Source: Chloroflexota bacterium (GTDB taxonomy: Bacteria > Chloroflexota > Limnocylindria > Limnocylindrales > CSP1-4). Taken from it: DNA of 61,123 bases. Below, piece after piece: positions 1 through 8,277 of the stretch (position 1 is the first letter of the stretch; every line of letters begins with the position of its first letter). Both the position numbers and the translations under genes were made by a program. The stretch covers positions 1 to 61,123 of the forward strand of contig JAHBUZ010000024.1 in the NCBI GenBank assembly GCA_019637815.1, read 5' to 3'. The notes beneath the pieces are model-generated. The model made no database searches and was not told the DNA's origin. It saw only the letters and a list, made by a program, of their open reading frames with translations.

Positions 1-1322
1 CCGTCGGCAGCGATGGCGCAGGCGAACGCGTCACCCGTCACGATCGCGTCGAACGTGCCCGCGGGTGGCGTGGCCTGGCCCGCGTCGTTGGCGCCCCAGC
101 AGGTGAGCGTGCCGTCGGTCCCGATGGCGCACGCGAAGGTGTCGCTGGCGGCGACCTGTCGGGTGGTCGAGGCCGGCAGCGCGCCGTCCGGCTGGGGTCC
201 CCAGCAGCTGACATCACCCTTGGTGCCCAGGGCACAGCTCGTGGTGTCCGCGATGCTCAGCTGGCGCCACGTGCCGCCGGGCACCTGGGCCTGACCGGCA
301 TCCGCGGCGCCCCAGCATGTGAGCTGGGAATCGCTGGTGACCGCGCAGCTGTGATGCGAACCCGACCCGACCACCCAGCGGCCCACCGGTCCGGGGGCCT
401 GCGAGAGCTCCTGCTCCCAGGTGTCATAGCCCCAGCACGAGACCGCGCCGCCGGCCGTGATGCCACAGGTCGTGAGATAGCCCGCGTTCACGGTGTGGAA
501 CGTCTCGGCCGGAACGGTCGACTCGCCGTAGGCATCGTGGCCCCAGCACACCGCACGTCCATTGGGCGCCAGGCCGCAGCTGTGGTTGTAGCCCGCGCTG
601 ATGGTCACCAGCTGGTCGCTGGGTGGCGTGCTCTGGCCACTGTCGTCACTGCCCCAGCAGGCAGCGGTGCCATCGGTGCGCAACCCGCACGTGTGGCCAT
701 AGCCGGCACTCACCGCGAGATACGTCCCGGGCTCCACCTGGAGCTGCCCGGCCACCCCATGACCCCAGCAGGAGATGCTGCCGTCCGCGGCCAGCGCGCA
801 GGTATGCGAGTCCCCGGCCGACACCTGGCGGAACTGGCCCGCGGGCGGCGTGGACTGACCCGAATCGTCGGCACCCCAGCAGGCGAGCGTGCCATCGTCC
901 CGCACGCCACACGTGTGGCGACCACCCGCGGAGACCTGGCGGAACTCGTCGTTCGGCGGGCTCGACTGGTCATCGGTGTCGTAGCCCCAGCACCGGACGG
1001 TGCCATCGGTCAGGACGCCGCAGCTGTGGAGGTTGCCGGTCCCGCTGATCTGGCGGAAGGTGAGCGTCGGGTCGGGGTTCAGGTCCTCCGAGCGTGCCTT
1101 GCCCCAGCACCAGGCGGTGCCGTTCGTGCGCAGGGCGCACACGTGGTCCTGACCACCGCTCAGCGCCTCGAGCGCGGGTGTGCCGGCATCGGGCTGGGCC
1201 GCGCGGACGGACGTGCCGGCCATGCCGACGGCGAGCATGCCCGCGAGCAGCGCGACCGCGAACAGGACGCGGACCCCCGGGATGCGGAGCTGGGCGAGGG
1301 ACCGGGCGAGATCGGTGGACAC
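1..1322 (-). CDS. Secreted RCC1-repeat protein (3' end cut by window edge)
   Basis: Not a long ATG-to-stop frame here because its C-terminus lies beyond base 1. Read on the minus strand from GTG at 1322 it gives an N-terminal hydrophobic signal segment (residues about 18-38, VLFAVALLAGMLAVGMAG) followed by at least nine repeats of about 45 residues with the pattern SAG..HTCGL..DGT..CWG, the signature of RCC1/BLIP-II type beta-propeller repeats. Each repeat carries two Cys, suggesting a disulfide in every blade of an extracellular protein. The start is fixed by AGGAGG (complement at 1329-1334) six bases upstream. RCC1 propellers mediate protein binding; no ligand can be inferred. The family call is firm, the function is unknown. 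Confidence 0.85.
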   Translation of the reverse strand, partial: MSTDLARSLAQLRIPGVRVLFAVALLAGMLAVGMAGTSVRAAQPDAGTPALEALSGGQDHVCALRTNGTAWCWGKARSEDLNPDPTLTFRQISGTGNLHSCGVLTDGTVRCWGYDTDDQSSPPNDEFRQVSAGGRHTCGVRDDGTLACWGADDSGQSTPPAGQFRQVSAGDSHTCALAADGSISCWGHGVAGQLQVEPGTYLAVSAGYGHTCGLRTDGTAACWGSDDSGQSTPPSDQLVTISAGYNHSCGLAPNGRAVCWGHDAYGESTVPAETFHTVNAGYLTTCGITAGGAVSCWGYDTWEQELSQAPGPVGRWVVGSGSHHSCAVTSDSQLTCWGAADAGQAQVPGGTWRQLSIADTTSCALGTKGDVSCWGPQPDGALPASTTRQVAASDTFACAIGTDGTLTCWGANDAGQATPPAGTFDAIVTGDAFACAIAAD

Positions 1323-1481
1323 GGACCGCCTCCTGGCGCGTGGATCGGATCGCAGCATGTGGTCCCGTCCGGATCGATCCGGTCCGGGTCCGCATCGGAT
1401 GATGGCGTGCGGTCCGGTGCGTTCCACACTGGCCGAGAGTCCCATCCAGGGACGTCTCGGGGCAGTACCAGCGGCGGTCCG

Positions 1482-3473
1482 CTACGGCTGGACCGACGGC
1501 TCCGGTGACGGCTCGGCCGTCGGGATCGGGGTCGGTTCCGGCGTGGGCGTCGGCGTCGGGGCCGGTCCGGAGGGCGGCGCTGGCGGCACCGGCTCGACCA
1601 GGGGCTCCGGGCTCGGGTCGAGCGATGGCTCGATCGACGGGGCCTCCGATGGCTCGATGCTCGGCTCGAGCGGGGGCTCCGGGCTTGGCTCCGCCGACGG
1701 CTCGATGCTCGGCTCGAGCGGGGGCTCCGGGCTTGGCTCCGCCGACGGCTCGATGCTCGGCTCGAGCGGGGGCTCCGGGCTTGGCTCCGCCGACGGCTCG
1801 ATGCTCGGCTCGAGCGACGGCCCGGGGCTCGGGTCCGTCGACGGCGCGGTCGAGGGCTCCATCGAGGGCTCGATGCTCGGCTCGGTCGAGGGTCCCGGGC
1901 TGGGCGGCGGGTCGAGCGGGACCGTGCGCATGGGCACCTGGGGCAGCACGACCCCCTTGTCCCGCAGGCGCGTCGCGCCACGCACCAGGTCCAGGCGCAC
2001 CAGCCAGGCACCCGCGGTCGCGGGGGCGGTGATGGGGATCCCCAGCGTGCGTCGATCACCCGGCACCAGGCGTGGTGTCAGGGGGACCGATCCGATGGGC
2101 GTGCCGAGCGCGCGCGAGGTATCCGGCAGTGGCCGCCACGGGACGACCCGTGCCTCGAGCGTCCAGCCCACGAGCGCGTCCGTGCCGGTCCCCTGGAGCG
2201 TCACGTCGATCGTCCCGGTGGCACCGGCCGGCAGCTCCTCGGGGACCACCACGTCGCTCGCACGGACGGCGAAGCGACGCGCGTTCGACCAGTCGCTCGC
2301 GGCGTCGTAGTAGGCGGCCGCGATGGCCGTCCGCACCGCGGGGTCCAGGAGCCGCGCACGCTCGACGGCGCGGTCGAGGTAGAGCGACTCCCCGAGCACG
2401 GCGGGCATCATCGCCACGCGTGGGCTCCCCGCGCGATACGGCCGCAGCGACATGTAGTCCCCGGTGCCGAGACCCCGGTCACGGAGCTTCCAGCTCCGGT
2501 CCTGGAAGGGCTTCAGACGCCGGACATGCGCCCGCTGGACGAGCGTCGCGAGCCGCTTGCTGAGCGACGCCCACGGGGTCCTGGAGCCGTAGAACGCCTG
2601 GGTGCCACCGTTGCAGCGACAGCTCGACGCGTTGTTGTGGACGTTGAGCACGAGGTCAGCGGTGGCGAGGTTCGCGATGTCATTGCGGATCGACAGCTCA
2701 TCCTGGTGGTCGATGTCGCCATCGAGGTCACGATCGATACGCGGGATGTTGACGTCCGTATCCGTGGTCCGGGTCATGACCACGGTCACGCCGGCCGCCG
2801 AGAGCATCCGCTCCAGCCGGAGCGCGATGTCCAGGTTGACGTCGGCTTCCTCCACGCCGGCCACGCGCGCGCCCGGGTCGCGTCCCCCATGACCGGGGTT
2901 GATGGCGACCACGATGGCGCCCGGAGCGGCCGGGAAGGGACGTCGCGCCGCCTTCGTGACCCACACCTCCGACGTCTGTCGGCCGGCGGATCCGACGGCG
3001 ACGATGCGGAGGCGATACGGGCCGTCGGGCACGGGTCGCTTGCGTCGATCGCGGCCATCCCACGGGAACGTCCAGGTGCCGGCCGCCCGCTGGGCGTCCG
3101 CGAGGAGCGTGCGGCGGGGGGTGCCATCGAAGTCGATCACCTTGATGGTCAGACGCGCCGCCGTCGCGAGGGTGAGCCGCAGCCGGACCTTGGCACGTGA
3201 CCCGCTGCCCCGGAACGGGGAGCCCAGGACCCGCAGCGCCGTGACCGGACCGACCGACCCGATGGCGGCGCCGGCGGCCATGGCCGTGCGATCGGTCCGG
3301 GTGAGGTCGATGGCCGCCAGGGTGCGGCCCGTGGTCGTCCCGTCGGATGCACCCGCCCAGGTGCCGAGGAACGGCGTCACCGCGAGCAGGATGGCGACGC
3401 ACGCGACGACGACATGCCGAACGGGTCGCCGCCCGGCAGCTCGTGGCGGGACGGGCGGGTGCGCGTCGACCAT
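1482..3473 (-). CDS. Secreted N-acetylmuramoyl-L-alanine amidase (Amidase_3) with FlgD-like domain and Pro-rich tail
   Basis: Zinc amidase that cleaves the bond between MurNAc and the stem peptide of peptidoglycan. The 663-residue product has a signal/anchor segment (about 19-40), a FlgD-like Ig domain (about 80-165, [10 protein letters not shown]...FPWDGRD) and an Amidase_3 domain (about 185-390). The zinc ligands fit His195 (NPGHGG), Glu208 or 209 (GVEEADVN) and His279 (LNVHNN), with catalytic Glu362 (LGESLY). The tail from about 520 is a Glu-Pro-Ser-rich low-complexity stretch containing three exact 16-residue repeats, likely a wall-spanning linker. I chose the ATG at 3473 because CATACT lies 7 nt upstream and the signal peptide follows; upstream codons look non-coding. 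It is divergent from the subtilase at 3818. Confidence 0.88.
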   Translation of the reverse strand: MVDAHPPVPPRAAGRRPVRHVVVACVAILLAVTPFLGTWAGASDGTTTGRTLAAIDLTRTDRTAMAAGAAIGSVGPVTALRVLGSPFRGSGSRAKVRLRLTLATAARLTIKVIDFDGTPRRTLLADAQRAAGTWTFPWDGRDRRKRPVPDGPYRLRIVAVGSAGRQTSEVWVTKAARRPFPAAPGAIVVAINPGHGGRDPGARVAGVEEADVNLDIALRLERMLSAAGVTVVMTRTTDTDVNIPRIDRDLDGDIDHQDELSIRNDIANLATADLVLNVHNNASSCRCNGGTQAFYGSRTPWASLSKRLATLVQRAHVRRLKPFQDRSWKLRDRGLGTGDYMSLRPYRAGSPRVAMMPAVLGESLYLDRAVERARLLDPAVRTAIAAAYYDAASDWSNARRFAVRASDVVVPEELPAGATGTIDVTLQGTGTDALVGWTLEARVVPWRPLPDTSRALGTPIGSVPLTPRLVPGDRRTLGIPITAPATAGAWLVRLDLVRGATRLRDKGVVLPQVPMRTVPLDPPPSPGPSTEPSIEPSMEPSTAPSTDPSPGPSLEPSIEPSAEPSPEPPLEPSIEPSAEPSPEPPLEPSIEPSAEPSPEPPLEPSIEPSEAPSIEPSLDPSPEPLVEPVPPAPPSGPAPTPTPTPEPTPIPTAEPSPEPSVQP
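1651..1794. repeat. Three exact 48-bp tandem repeats inside the amidase tail
   Basis: Units at 1651-1698, 1699-1746 and 1747-1794 read identically and encode a 16-residue Pro/Glu/Ser unit ([16 protein letters not shown]). The identity at every base, synonymous sites included, implies recent slippage or recombination. The length is a multiple of three, so copy-number change keeps the frame. Diverged relatives of the unit continue on both sides. Confidence 0.93.
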
Positions 3474-3480
3474 GGCGCAG

Positions 3481-3486
3481 AGTATG
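3481..3486 (-). promoter_or_regulatory. -10-like box CATACT of the amidase gene
   Basis: Complement of agtatg; ends 7 nt before ATG 3473, consistent with a leaderless message. Confidence 0.45.
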
Positions 3487-3779
3487 GCGGGCAGCGTCCA
3501 CCGGGCTGGGGCGGTCCGTCCGCGGGTCGGTGGGTCCGGCGCGGCCACGCGAGCGGGGGTCCGATGCCCGGACGTCGCAGCGCAGCGAGCCGACGCGCTC
3601 CGACACCGGCCGACAGGACCATCGGCGGCATGACCAAGGTCCGCTTCCGCGACCGCCGACCCGGCCCGACCATGGCCGCGGACAGAGGGGTCACCCGTGG
3701 ACGTTGCTCGGACGCCCGCTGGTGGCCCCTCGTCTACATCCCCGATGGGTGATCGACTGCATCGCTGACGACGGCCGGG

Positions 3780-3785
3780 TACCCT
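3780..3785 (+). promoter_or_regulatory. -10 box TACCCT for the subtilase
   Basis: TANNNT hexamer 32 bp before the GTG at 3818, leaving a short leader that contains the GGAGG ribosome site. Confidence 0.5.
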
Positions 3786-3817
3786 GTGCCCATCCCGATG
3801 CACCCCGTGGAGGTCGT

Positions 3818-6250
3818 GTGGCACCAGACGGCAGCGGACCTCTCCATCACGGCCGACGTCGCCATCGTGACCGGGTCCGGACCATGCGCGCGGCGGTCGC
3901 GGCGCTCGTCCTCGCGCTCGTCGTGCCCCAGTCCGCGCCGGTCAGTGCCGTGGGTCCCATCGTGGAGCGACCCGGCACCACCGACAGCTGGATCGTCACG
4001 CTCCAGCCGCGAGCCGTCGCACCGAGCGGCGTGGGTATCGCGCCCCGCGCGTATCGCCTGGACACGCCGGCGGGTCGGACCGCGGCACAGGGCCGCGCAC
4101 GTCTCACCGACCGGACCATCGACCGACTCGAGACGAGCCGCGGCATCCGCGCCACCACGCGCTTCCGGTGGGCCCTCCAGGGATTCTCGGCACGCCTGAC
4201 CGCCGCGCAGGTGCGGCAGCTGCGGCTCGATCCGGACATCCGGTCGGTCGTGCCGGACACGCCCGTGAGCATCGCGGCCGACACCGTCCCCCTCGGCGTC
4301 CAGCGCATCGGCGGCACCGTGGGCCTGGCCTCCGGCAGCAGCGTGGACATCGACGTGGCGGTCATCGACACGGGTGTCGGACCGGTGGGTGGCAACGAGC
4401 TGGACATCCGCATCAAGACCGAGTCGGACAGGTCGCAGGACCAGGACTGCGTCTCGAACACCTCCTTCGACGTGAGCGACCGGCATGGCCACGGGACCCA
4501 TGTCGCGGGCACCATCGGCGCCCGGGACAACGGCGTGGGCGTGGTCGGCGTGGCGCCCGGCGCCCGGATCTGGCCGGTGCGCGTGTTCGATGCCCGGGGC
4601 GCCGGCTCCACCTCCGCGGTCATCTGCGGCATCGACTGGGTGACGCGCTGGCTGGGGGATCCGGCCAACGGCGGACGGCGCATGGTCGTCAACATGAGCC
4701 TGCGCGGTCCGGACGACCGACGATCGGCCCGCTCGTGCACCCCGGAGGGGACCGACACGCGTGACCCGGAGCACCAGGCGATCTGCACCGCCACCCGGGC
4801 CGGGGCCGTCATCGTGGTCGCGGCAGGCAACGAGGCCGCCGATGCGAACCGGTACGTGCCGGCGCGCTACGACGAGGTCATCACCGTGGGCGCGCTCAGC
4901 GACTTCGACGGTCGGGCCGGTGGCCTGGGCCGGGTCGCGGACGTGAGCGGGTGCGCCCCGCCCACCGCAGGTGAGCGCGACGACCGTTTCGCGCGCTACA
5001 GCAACTGGGGCAGTGTCGTGGACGTGGTGGCGCCCGGCACCTGCATCGTGTCGCTCGCGCGGAGCGGCGGGACCGCGGTCCGGACGGCCATGATGAGCGG
5101 GACCTCGATGGCCACGCCCCATGTCGCGGGCCTTGCCGCGCGATACCTCGAGGCACACCCGACCGTCACCACCGAGCAGCTGACCACGCGGCTCGTCGCC
5201 GCCGCGGCAGCCGACTGGGCGGTCGAGTCGGACCCCCGGCTCGATCGGGATCCCGACGCAGCGCCCCTGCGGCGAGCGGACGTGGCCGGGCTGCTGGCCG
5301 CCACCGGATCCATCCGGGCCTGGCCGCGACGCACGACCATCGGCGTCGCCCAGGGCGTCCGGCAACGCACCCTGCCCGTGGAGATCCAGCGTCTGGGTGG
5401 CGCCACGGATGACGTGACCGTGAGCCTCACCGACCTGCCGGATGGGGTGCGCCAGGACGGCGGCCCGAGCGTGATCGGCGGGCTCCGCGGACAGGTCACG
5501 CTGCGCATCGATGACACGGCCGACGAGGGCGACCTGCCGCTCACGCTGCGAGCCAGCGTCGGTGGCACGGTCGTCGAGACGCGATCCCTGGTCCTGCGCG
5601 TCGACCGGACCCCACCGAACGTGGCAGGGAGCACGCCCCGACTGACCTTCCGCACGGGTGTCGTCTTCGACGGCACCGCCAGGCTGCGGGCACGCTGGAC
5701 GGCACAGGACCAGCAGAGCGGTGTGGCACGCAGCGATCTCCAGCAGAAACGCGGCACATGGCGCCAGGTGGCGACCGGCACGACGACCGGCAGTGCGAAC
5801 GTGGACCTGGCACGCGGGACCACGCTCCGGATGCGTGTCCGCGCGACCGACCAGGTGGGCAACCAGGCGCTCTCCGCGGTGGCGGTCACGCGGCTCATCA
5901 TGCGTGACTCATCGAGCAGCAGCGTCCGCTGGACGGGTGGCTGGCAGACGGTCGGTCGGTCGGATGCCACCGGTCGGAGCGTGCGTCGCTCGACGAGCAG
6001 CGGCGCCACGGCGACGCTCCGGTTCACGGGCCGCGCGGTGGCGCTGGTGGCACCCCAGGGGCCGAAGCAGGGCAAGGTCACGGTGTCCATCGACGGACAG
6101 GCGGTGGGGACCGTGGACCTCCGCAACAGCCGGGGACGTCCGCGTCGGGTGGTGTTCGCGTCGGGCAGCCTGCCGGCCGGGTCGCATGTCATCACGGTGC
6201 GGTCGCACAAGGCGGGCACCCAGCTGGACGCGCTGCTCGTCCTGGAGTGA
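3818..6250 (+). CDS. Secreted subtilisin-like serine protease (S8) with I9 propeptide
   Basis: An 810-residue exported endopeptidase. After a basic n-region and hydrophobic segment (about 24-44) comes an inhibitor-I9-type prodomain (about 55-150) and the S8 domain with the full triad: Asp184 (AVIDTGVG), His225 (HGHGTHVAG), Ser430 (SGTSMATPH), and oxyanion Asn338 (AAGNEA). The C-terminal 300 residues look like two Ig-like beta modules and a galactose-binding-like domain ([11 protein letters not shown] ... [13 protein letters not shown]). The start is GTG 3818, with GGAGG 4 nt upstream and a TACCCT box at 3780-3785; the alternative is ATG 3884, which gives a shorter but still complete signal peptide. 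Its substrate is unknown, and it could process neighbouring surface proteins. Confidence 0.88.
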   Translation: MAPDGSGPLHHGRRRHRDRVRTMRAAVAALVLALVVPQSAPVSAVGPIVERPGTTDSWIVTLQPRAVAPSGVGIAPRAYRLDTPAGRTAAQGRARLTDRTIDRLETSRGIRATTRFRWALQGFSARLTAAQVRQLRLDPDIRSVVPDTPVSIAADTVPLGVQRIGGTVGLASGSSVDIDVAVIDTGVGPVGGNELDIRIKTESDRSQDQDCVSNTSFDVSDRHGHGTHVAGTIGARDNGVGVVGVAPGARIWPVRVFDARGAGSTSAVICGIDWVTRWLGDPANGGRRMVVNMSLRGPDDRRSARSCTPEGTDTRDPEHQAICTATRAGAVIVVAAGNEAADANRYVPARYDEVITVGALSDFDGRAGGLGRVADVSGCAPPTAGERDDRFARYSNWGSVVDVVAPGTCIVSLARSGGTAVRTAMMSGTSMATPHVAGLAARYLEAHPTVTTEQLTTRLVAAAAADWAVESDPRLDRDPDAAPLRRADVAGLLAATGSIRAWPRRTTIGVAQGVRQRTLPVEIQRLGGATDDVTVSLTDLPDGVRQDGGPSVIGGLRGQVTLRIDDTADEGDLPLTLRASVGGTVVETRSLVLRVDRTPPNVAGSTPRLTFRTGVVFDGTARLRARWTAQDQQSGVARSDLQQKRGTWRQVATGTTTGSANVDLARGTTLRMRVRATDQVGNQALSAVAVTRLIMRDSSSSSVRWTGGWQTVGRSDATGRSVRRSTSSGATATLRFTGRAVALVAPQGPKQGKVTVSIDGQAVGTVDLRNSRGRPRRVVFASGSLPAGSHVITVRSHKAGTQLDALLVLE

Positions 6251-6268
6251 GCCGCGGGTCGCGGCCCC

Positions 6269-6307
6269 GATCCCACCGGGCGGCGCTCGCGGGGCACGCC
6301 CGGGATC
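6269..6307. terminator. Possible bidirectional terminator hairpin between convergent genes
   Basis: GATCCC-acc-GGGCG at 6269-6282 is complementary to CGCCCGGGATC at 6297-6307, with a 3-nt bulge. It lies just after the subtilase stop and ahead of the glycogen synthase stop. It has no T-tract, so it is weak evidence. Two copies of a 15-bp direct repeat (6319-6333 and 6336-6350) follow it. Confidence 0.35.
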
Positions 6308-6374
6308 CTGGGTCGAGTGACGGGTCACGGGTCGAGACGGGTCACGGGTCCTGGCAGGCGTGGCGGTGCCGCGA

Positions 6375-7814
6375 TCAGTCCCGGAGCGTCCGGTACGCCT
6401 CCTCGTAGCGTTCCGCGGGGCGGTCCCAGCCGTGGTCCTCATGCATGCCCTGGGCCATGAGCACCTGCCATCGGTCGCGGTCCTGCCATGCCGCGATGGC
6501 CCGGCGCGCGGCACTCACCAGGGCGTCCGGGTCGGCCGGACCGAAGGTGAAGCCGTTGCCACGCTCCGGGTCCAGGTCGGCATCGGTGATGGTGTCGAGC
6601 AGCCCACCCGTCGCCCGCACCAGAGGCACGCTGCCATACCGCAACGCGATGAGCTGGCCCTGGCCGGATGGCTCGAACCGGGACGGCATCAGGAACATGT
6701 CCGAGCCGGCGTAGATGCGACGCGCCTCGTCCCGGTCGAACCGGTCGAGGATGGCTATGCGGTCAGGATGCTGCGCGCCGATCGCCCGCAGACCCGCGAT
6801 GAGCTGTGCGTCACCGGTGCCCAGGATGGCGAGCCGAGCACCCATGGCGAGGAGCGCGGGTGCACCGGCGGTCACCAGGTCGAACCCCTTCTGGGGATCG
6901 AGTCGACCGATGACCCCGAGGACCGGCCCGTCGGCCGAGAGACCCAGGCGCGCGCACAGGTCGGCCCGGCAGGCGGCACGCCCCGAGACATCGTCCGCGG
7001 AGAACGGGGCCGCGAGCGCGCGGTCCCGGGCGGGATCCCAGACCGTCGGGTCGATGCCGTTCATGATCCCGATGTAGCGGTCGCCACGGTCGCGCAGCAC
7101 GTCGTCGAGGCCGGCGCCGTACTCCTGACCGAGCGATTCCCGGGCGTAGCTCGGGCTCACGGTGTTCACCAGGTCCGCGCGGCGGACCGTCTCCCGGAGC
7201 AGGTCCACGCCGGCGTCATCACCGATGTCGCGCGGCAGATCCAGCTCCCACGCGCGATCACGGGGCACCCAGCCGTGGTAGGCGAGGTTGTGGCACGTGA
7301 GCATCGTGCCCATCCGCGCCAGCAGCGGGTCGTGGGCGTAGCGCGTGCGCAGGGACAGGATCGCGGGACCGGCCTGCCAGTCGTGGCCGTGGAGCACGTC
7401 CGCGGGTCGTGCCTCGGCGCGCATCGTCTCGAGCGCCGCGCGACCCAGGAGCGTGAAGCGGAGCCCGTTGTCCGGGTAGTCGCCGCGGGCGTCGCCATAG
7501 AAGCCGGCCCGGTCGAAGGATGGCTCGTGGTCGACGAGTCGGAGTCGATAGCCATCCGCCCGGCCGCTCCGGACCACGACCGGCACCCGCTCGAAGCCGT
7601 CCTCCGATCCGTTCGCCGGATCGGCGCCCACCGGCACCAGCGTGGCGAGCGCGTCGAGATCCTCGGGTGGGCGCAGGCCGCGGTACAGGGGCAGGTAGAC
7701 GTCCACCTCGTGACCGCGGGCACCGAGGGCGCGCGCCAGGGCATCCACGACGTCCGCCAGTCCGCCGGTCTTGGCGAACGGCTCACACTCGGAGGCCACC
7801 ATCGCGATGCGCAT
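6375..7814 (-). CDS. glgA: Glycogen (starch) synthase, GT5
   Basis: Transfers glucose from a nucleotide sugar (normally ADP-glucose) to the non-reducing end of alpha-1,4-glucan in the cytoplasm. The 479-residue length is typical of bacterial GlgA. The N-terminus has the signature MVASECEPFAKTGGLADV with the Lys-Thr-Gly-Gly ADP-glucose motif, the middle has the inter-domain segment RLDPQKGFDLV, and the C-terminus has PSRFEPSGQGQ followed by the catalytic-region motif. The start at 7814 is fixed by TACCCT 6 nt upstream, which implies a leaderless message. It is divergent from the alpha-glucan phosphorylase at 8278, so synthesis and breakdown genes share one 463-bp control region that holds a 162-bp repeat copy. 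Confidence 0.95.
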   Translation of the reverse strand: MRIAMVASECEPFAKTGGLADVVDALARALGARGHEVDVYLPLYRGLRPPEDLDALATLVPVGADPANGSEDGFERVPVVVRSGRADGYRLRLVDHEPSFDRAGFYGDARGDYPDNGLRFTLLGRAALETMRAEARPADVLHGHDWQAGPAILSLRTRYAHDPLLARMGTMLTCHNLAYHGWVPRDRAWELDLPRDIGDDAGVDLLRETVRRADLVNTVSPSYARESLGQEYGAGLDDVLRDRGDRYIGIMNGIDPTVWDPARDRALAAPFSADDVSGRAACRADLCARLGLSADGPVLGVIGRLDPQKGFDLVTAGAPALLAMGARLAILGTGDAQLIAGLRAIGAQHPDRIAILDRFDRDEARRIYAGSDMFLMPSRFEPSGQGQLIALRYGSVPLVRATGGLLDTITDADLDPERGNGFTFGPADPDALVSAARRAIAAWQDRDRWQVLMAQGMHEDHGWDRPAERYEEAYRTLRD

Positions 7815-7820
7815 CGCCAC

Positions 7821-7826
7821 AGGGTA
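7821..7826 (-). promoter_or_regulatory. -10 box TACCCT, leaderless promoter of glgA
   Basis: Complement of agggta; the hexamer ends 6 nt before the ATG, so the start codon is the probable transcription start. No clear -35 is visible. Confidence 0.65.
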
Positions 7827-7985
7827 GTGCCTCGCGCACGTCCGAGGGAGCGGTGGGTCCGCGGGAGGTGCTGCTTCGCGGGGGCGTTGACCGTCCCCGT
7901 CAGATGGCACTGCCGTCGTTCGGTGGCACGACCTGGTCGCGTGGCGGTCCGCGAGGCTGCTGCCCAGCCGCTGCTCCGTTTCCAT

Positions 7986-8147
7986 GCCGATCGATCGAGC
8001 TGGTGGAGCACGTGCCGGCTCGTCGGGGCCACTTCCACGCCACGTGCCCGACTGGTGGAGCGATCGGCGATCCGCTTGAGCGTGGCGCGGTGGGCCTCGC
8101 CCCCATCCGACCGCCAGGTGGCTCACCAGTCGGACCATCTGGCAGGG
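7986..8147 (+). repeat. 162-bp intergenic repeat element, copy A
   Basis: Begins GCCGATCGATCG and ends CCATCTGGCAGGG. It matches copies B (17362-17523) and C (18413-18574) without a gap over the full 162 bp. Conserved blocks include CGACTGGTGGAGCGATCGG at positions 64-82 and CACCAGTCGG near position 140. Positions 100-126 differ in every copy. Positions 1-8 (GCCGATCG) are complementary to positions 76-83 (CGATCGGC). It sits between glgA and glgP. There is no gene in 7815-8277 otherwise. Confidence 0.9.
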
Positions 8148-8263
8148 ATCGGGCGGTGGCACTCCCCCGCTGGCGCGGCCGGGCGTGCCTCGGTGACACC
8201 CCACACCCCGACTCCCGAGCGGCCCGGGCGCCACGTAAACCGGTTCAGGAGCGCCGGCTCGTG

Positions 8264-8269
8264 TAGCAT
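8264..8269 (+). promoter_or_regulatory. -10 box TAGCAT, leaderless promoter of glgP
   Basis: Hexamer ends 8 nt before the GTG start at 8278; no Shine-Dalgarno sequence lies between. Confidence 0.65.
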
Positions 8270-8277
8270 GCCCCCTC

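Larger units (their letters stand above)
3474..3817. other. Divergent intergenic region between amidase and subtilase
   Basis: This 344-bp gap separates two genes pointing away from each other. Apart from the likely -10 boxes (CATACT for the amidase on the minus strand at 3481-3486 and TACCCT for the subtilase at 3780-3785) I see no gene, repeat or RNA. Short frames here have no credible start or homology. Confidence 0.5.

Noticed and set aside
351..1508. Long plus-strand frame of 385 codons
   Set aside because: It is the antisense shadow of the RCC1-repeat gene, whose minus-strand frame has a signal peptide, repeats and an AGGAGG ribosome site.
3734..5365. Minus-strand frame of 543 codons
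   Set aside because: Antisense shadow of the subtilase, which has the full catalytic triad; the shadow has an Ala/Gly/Arg/Asp-rich composition typical of GC-rich artefacts.
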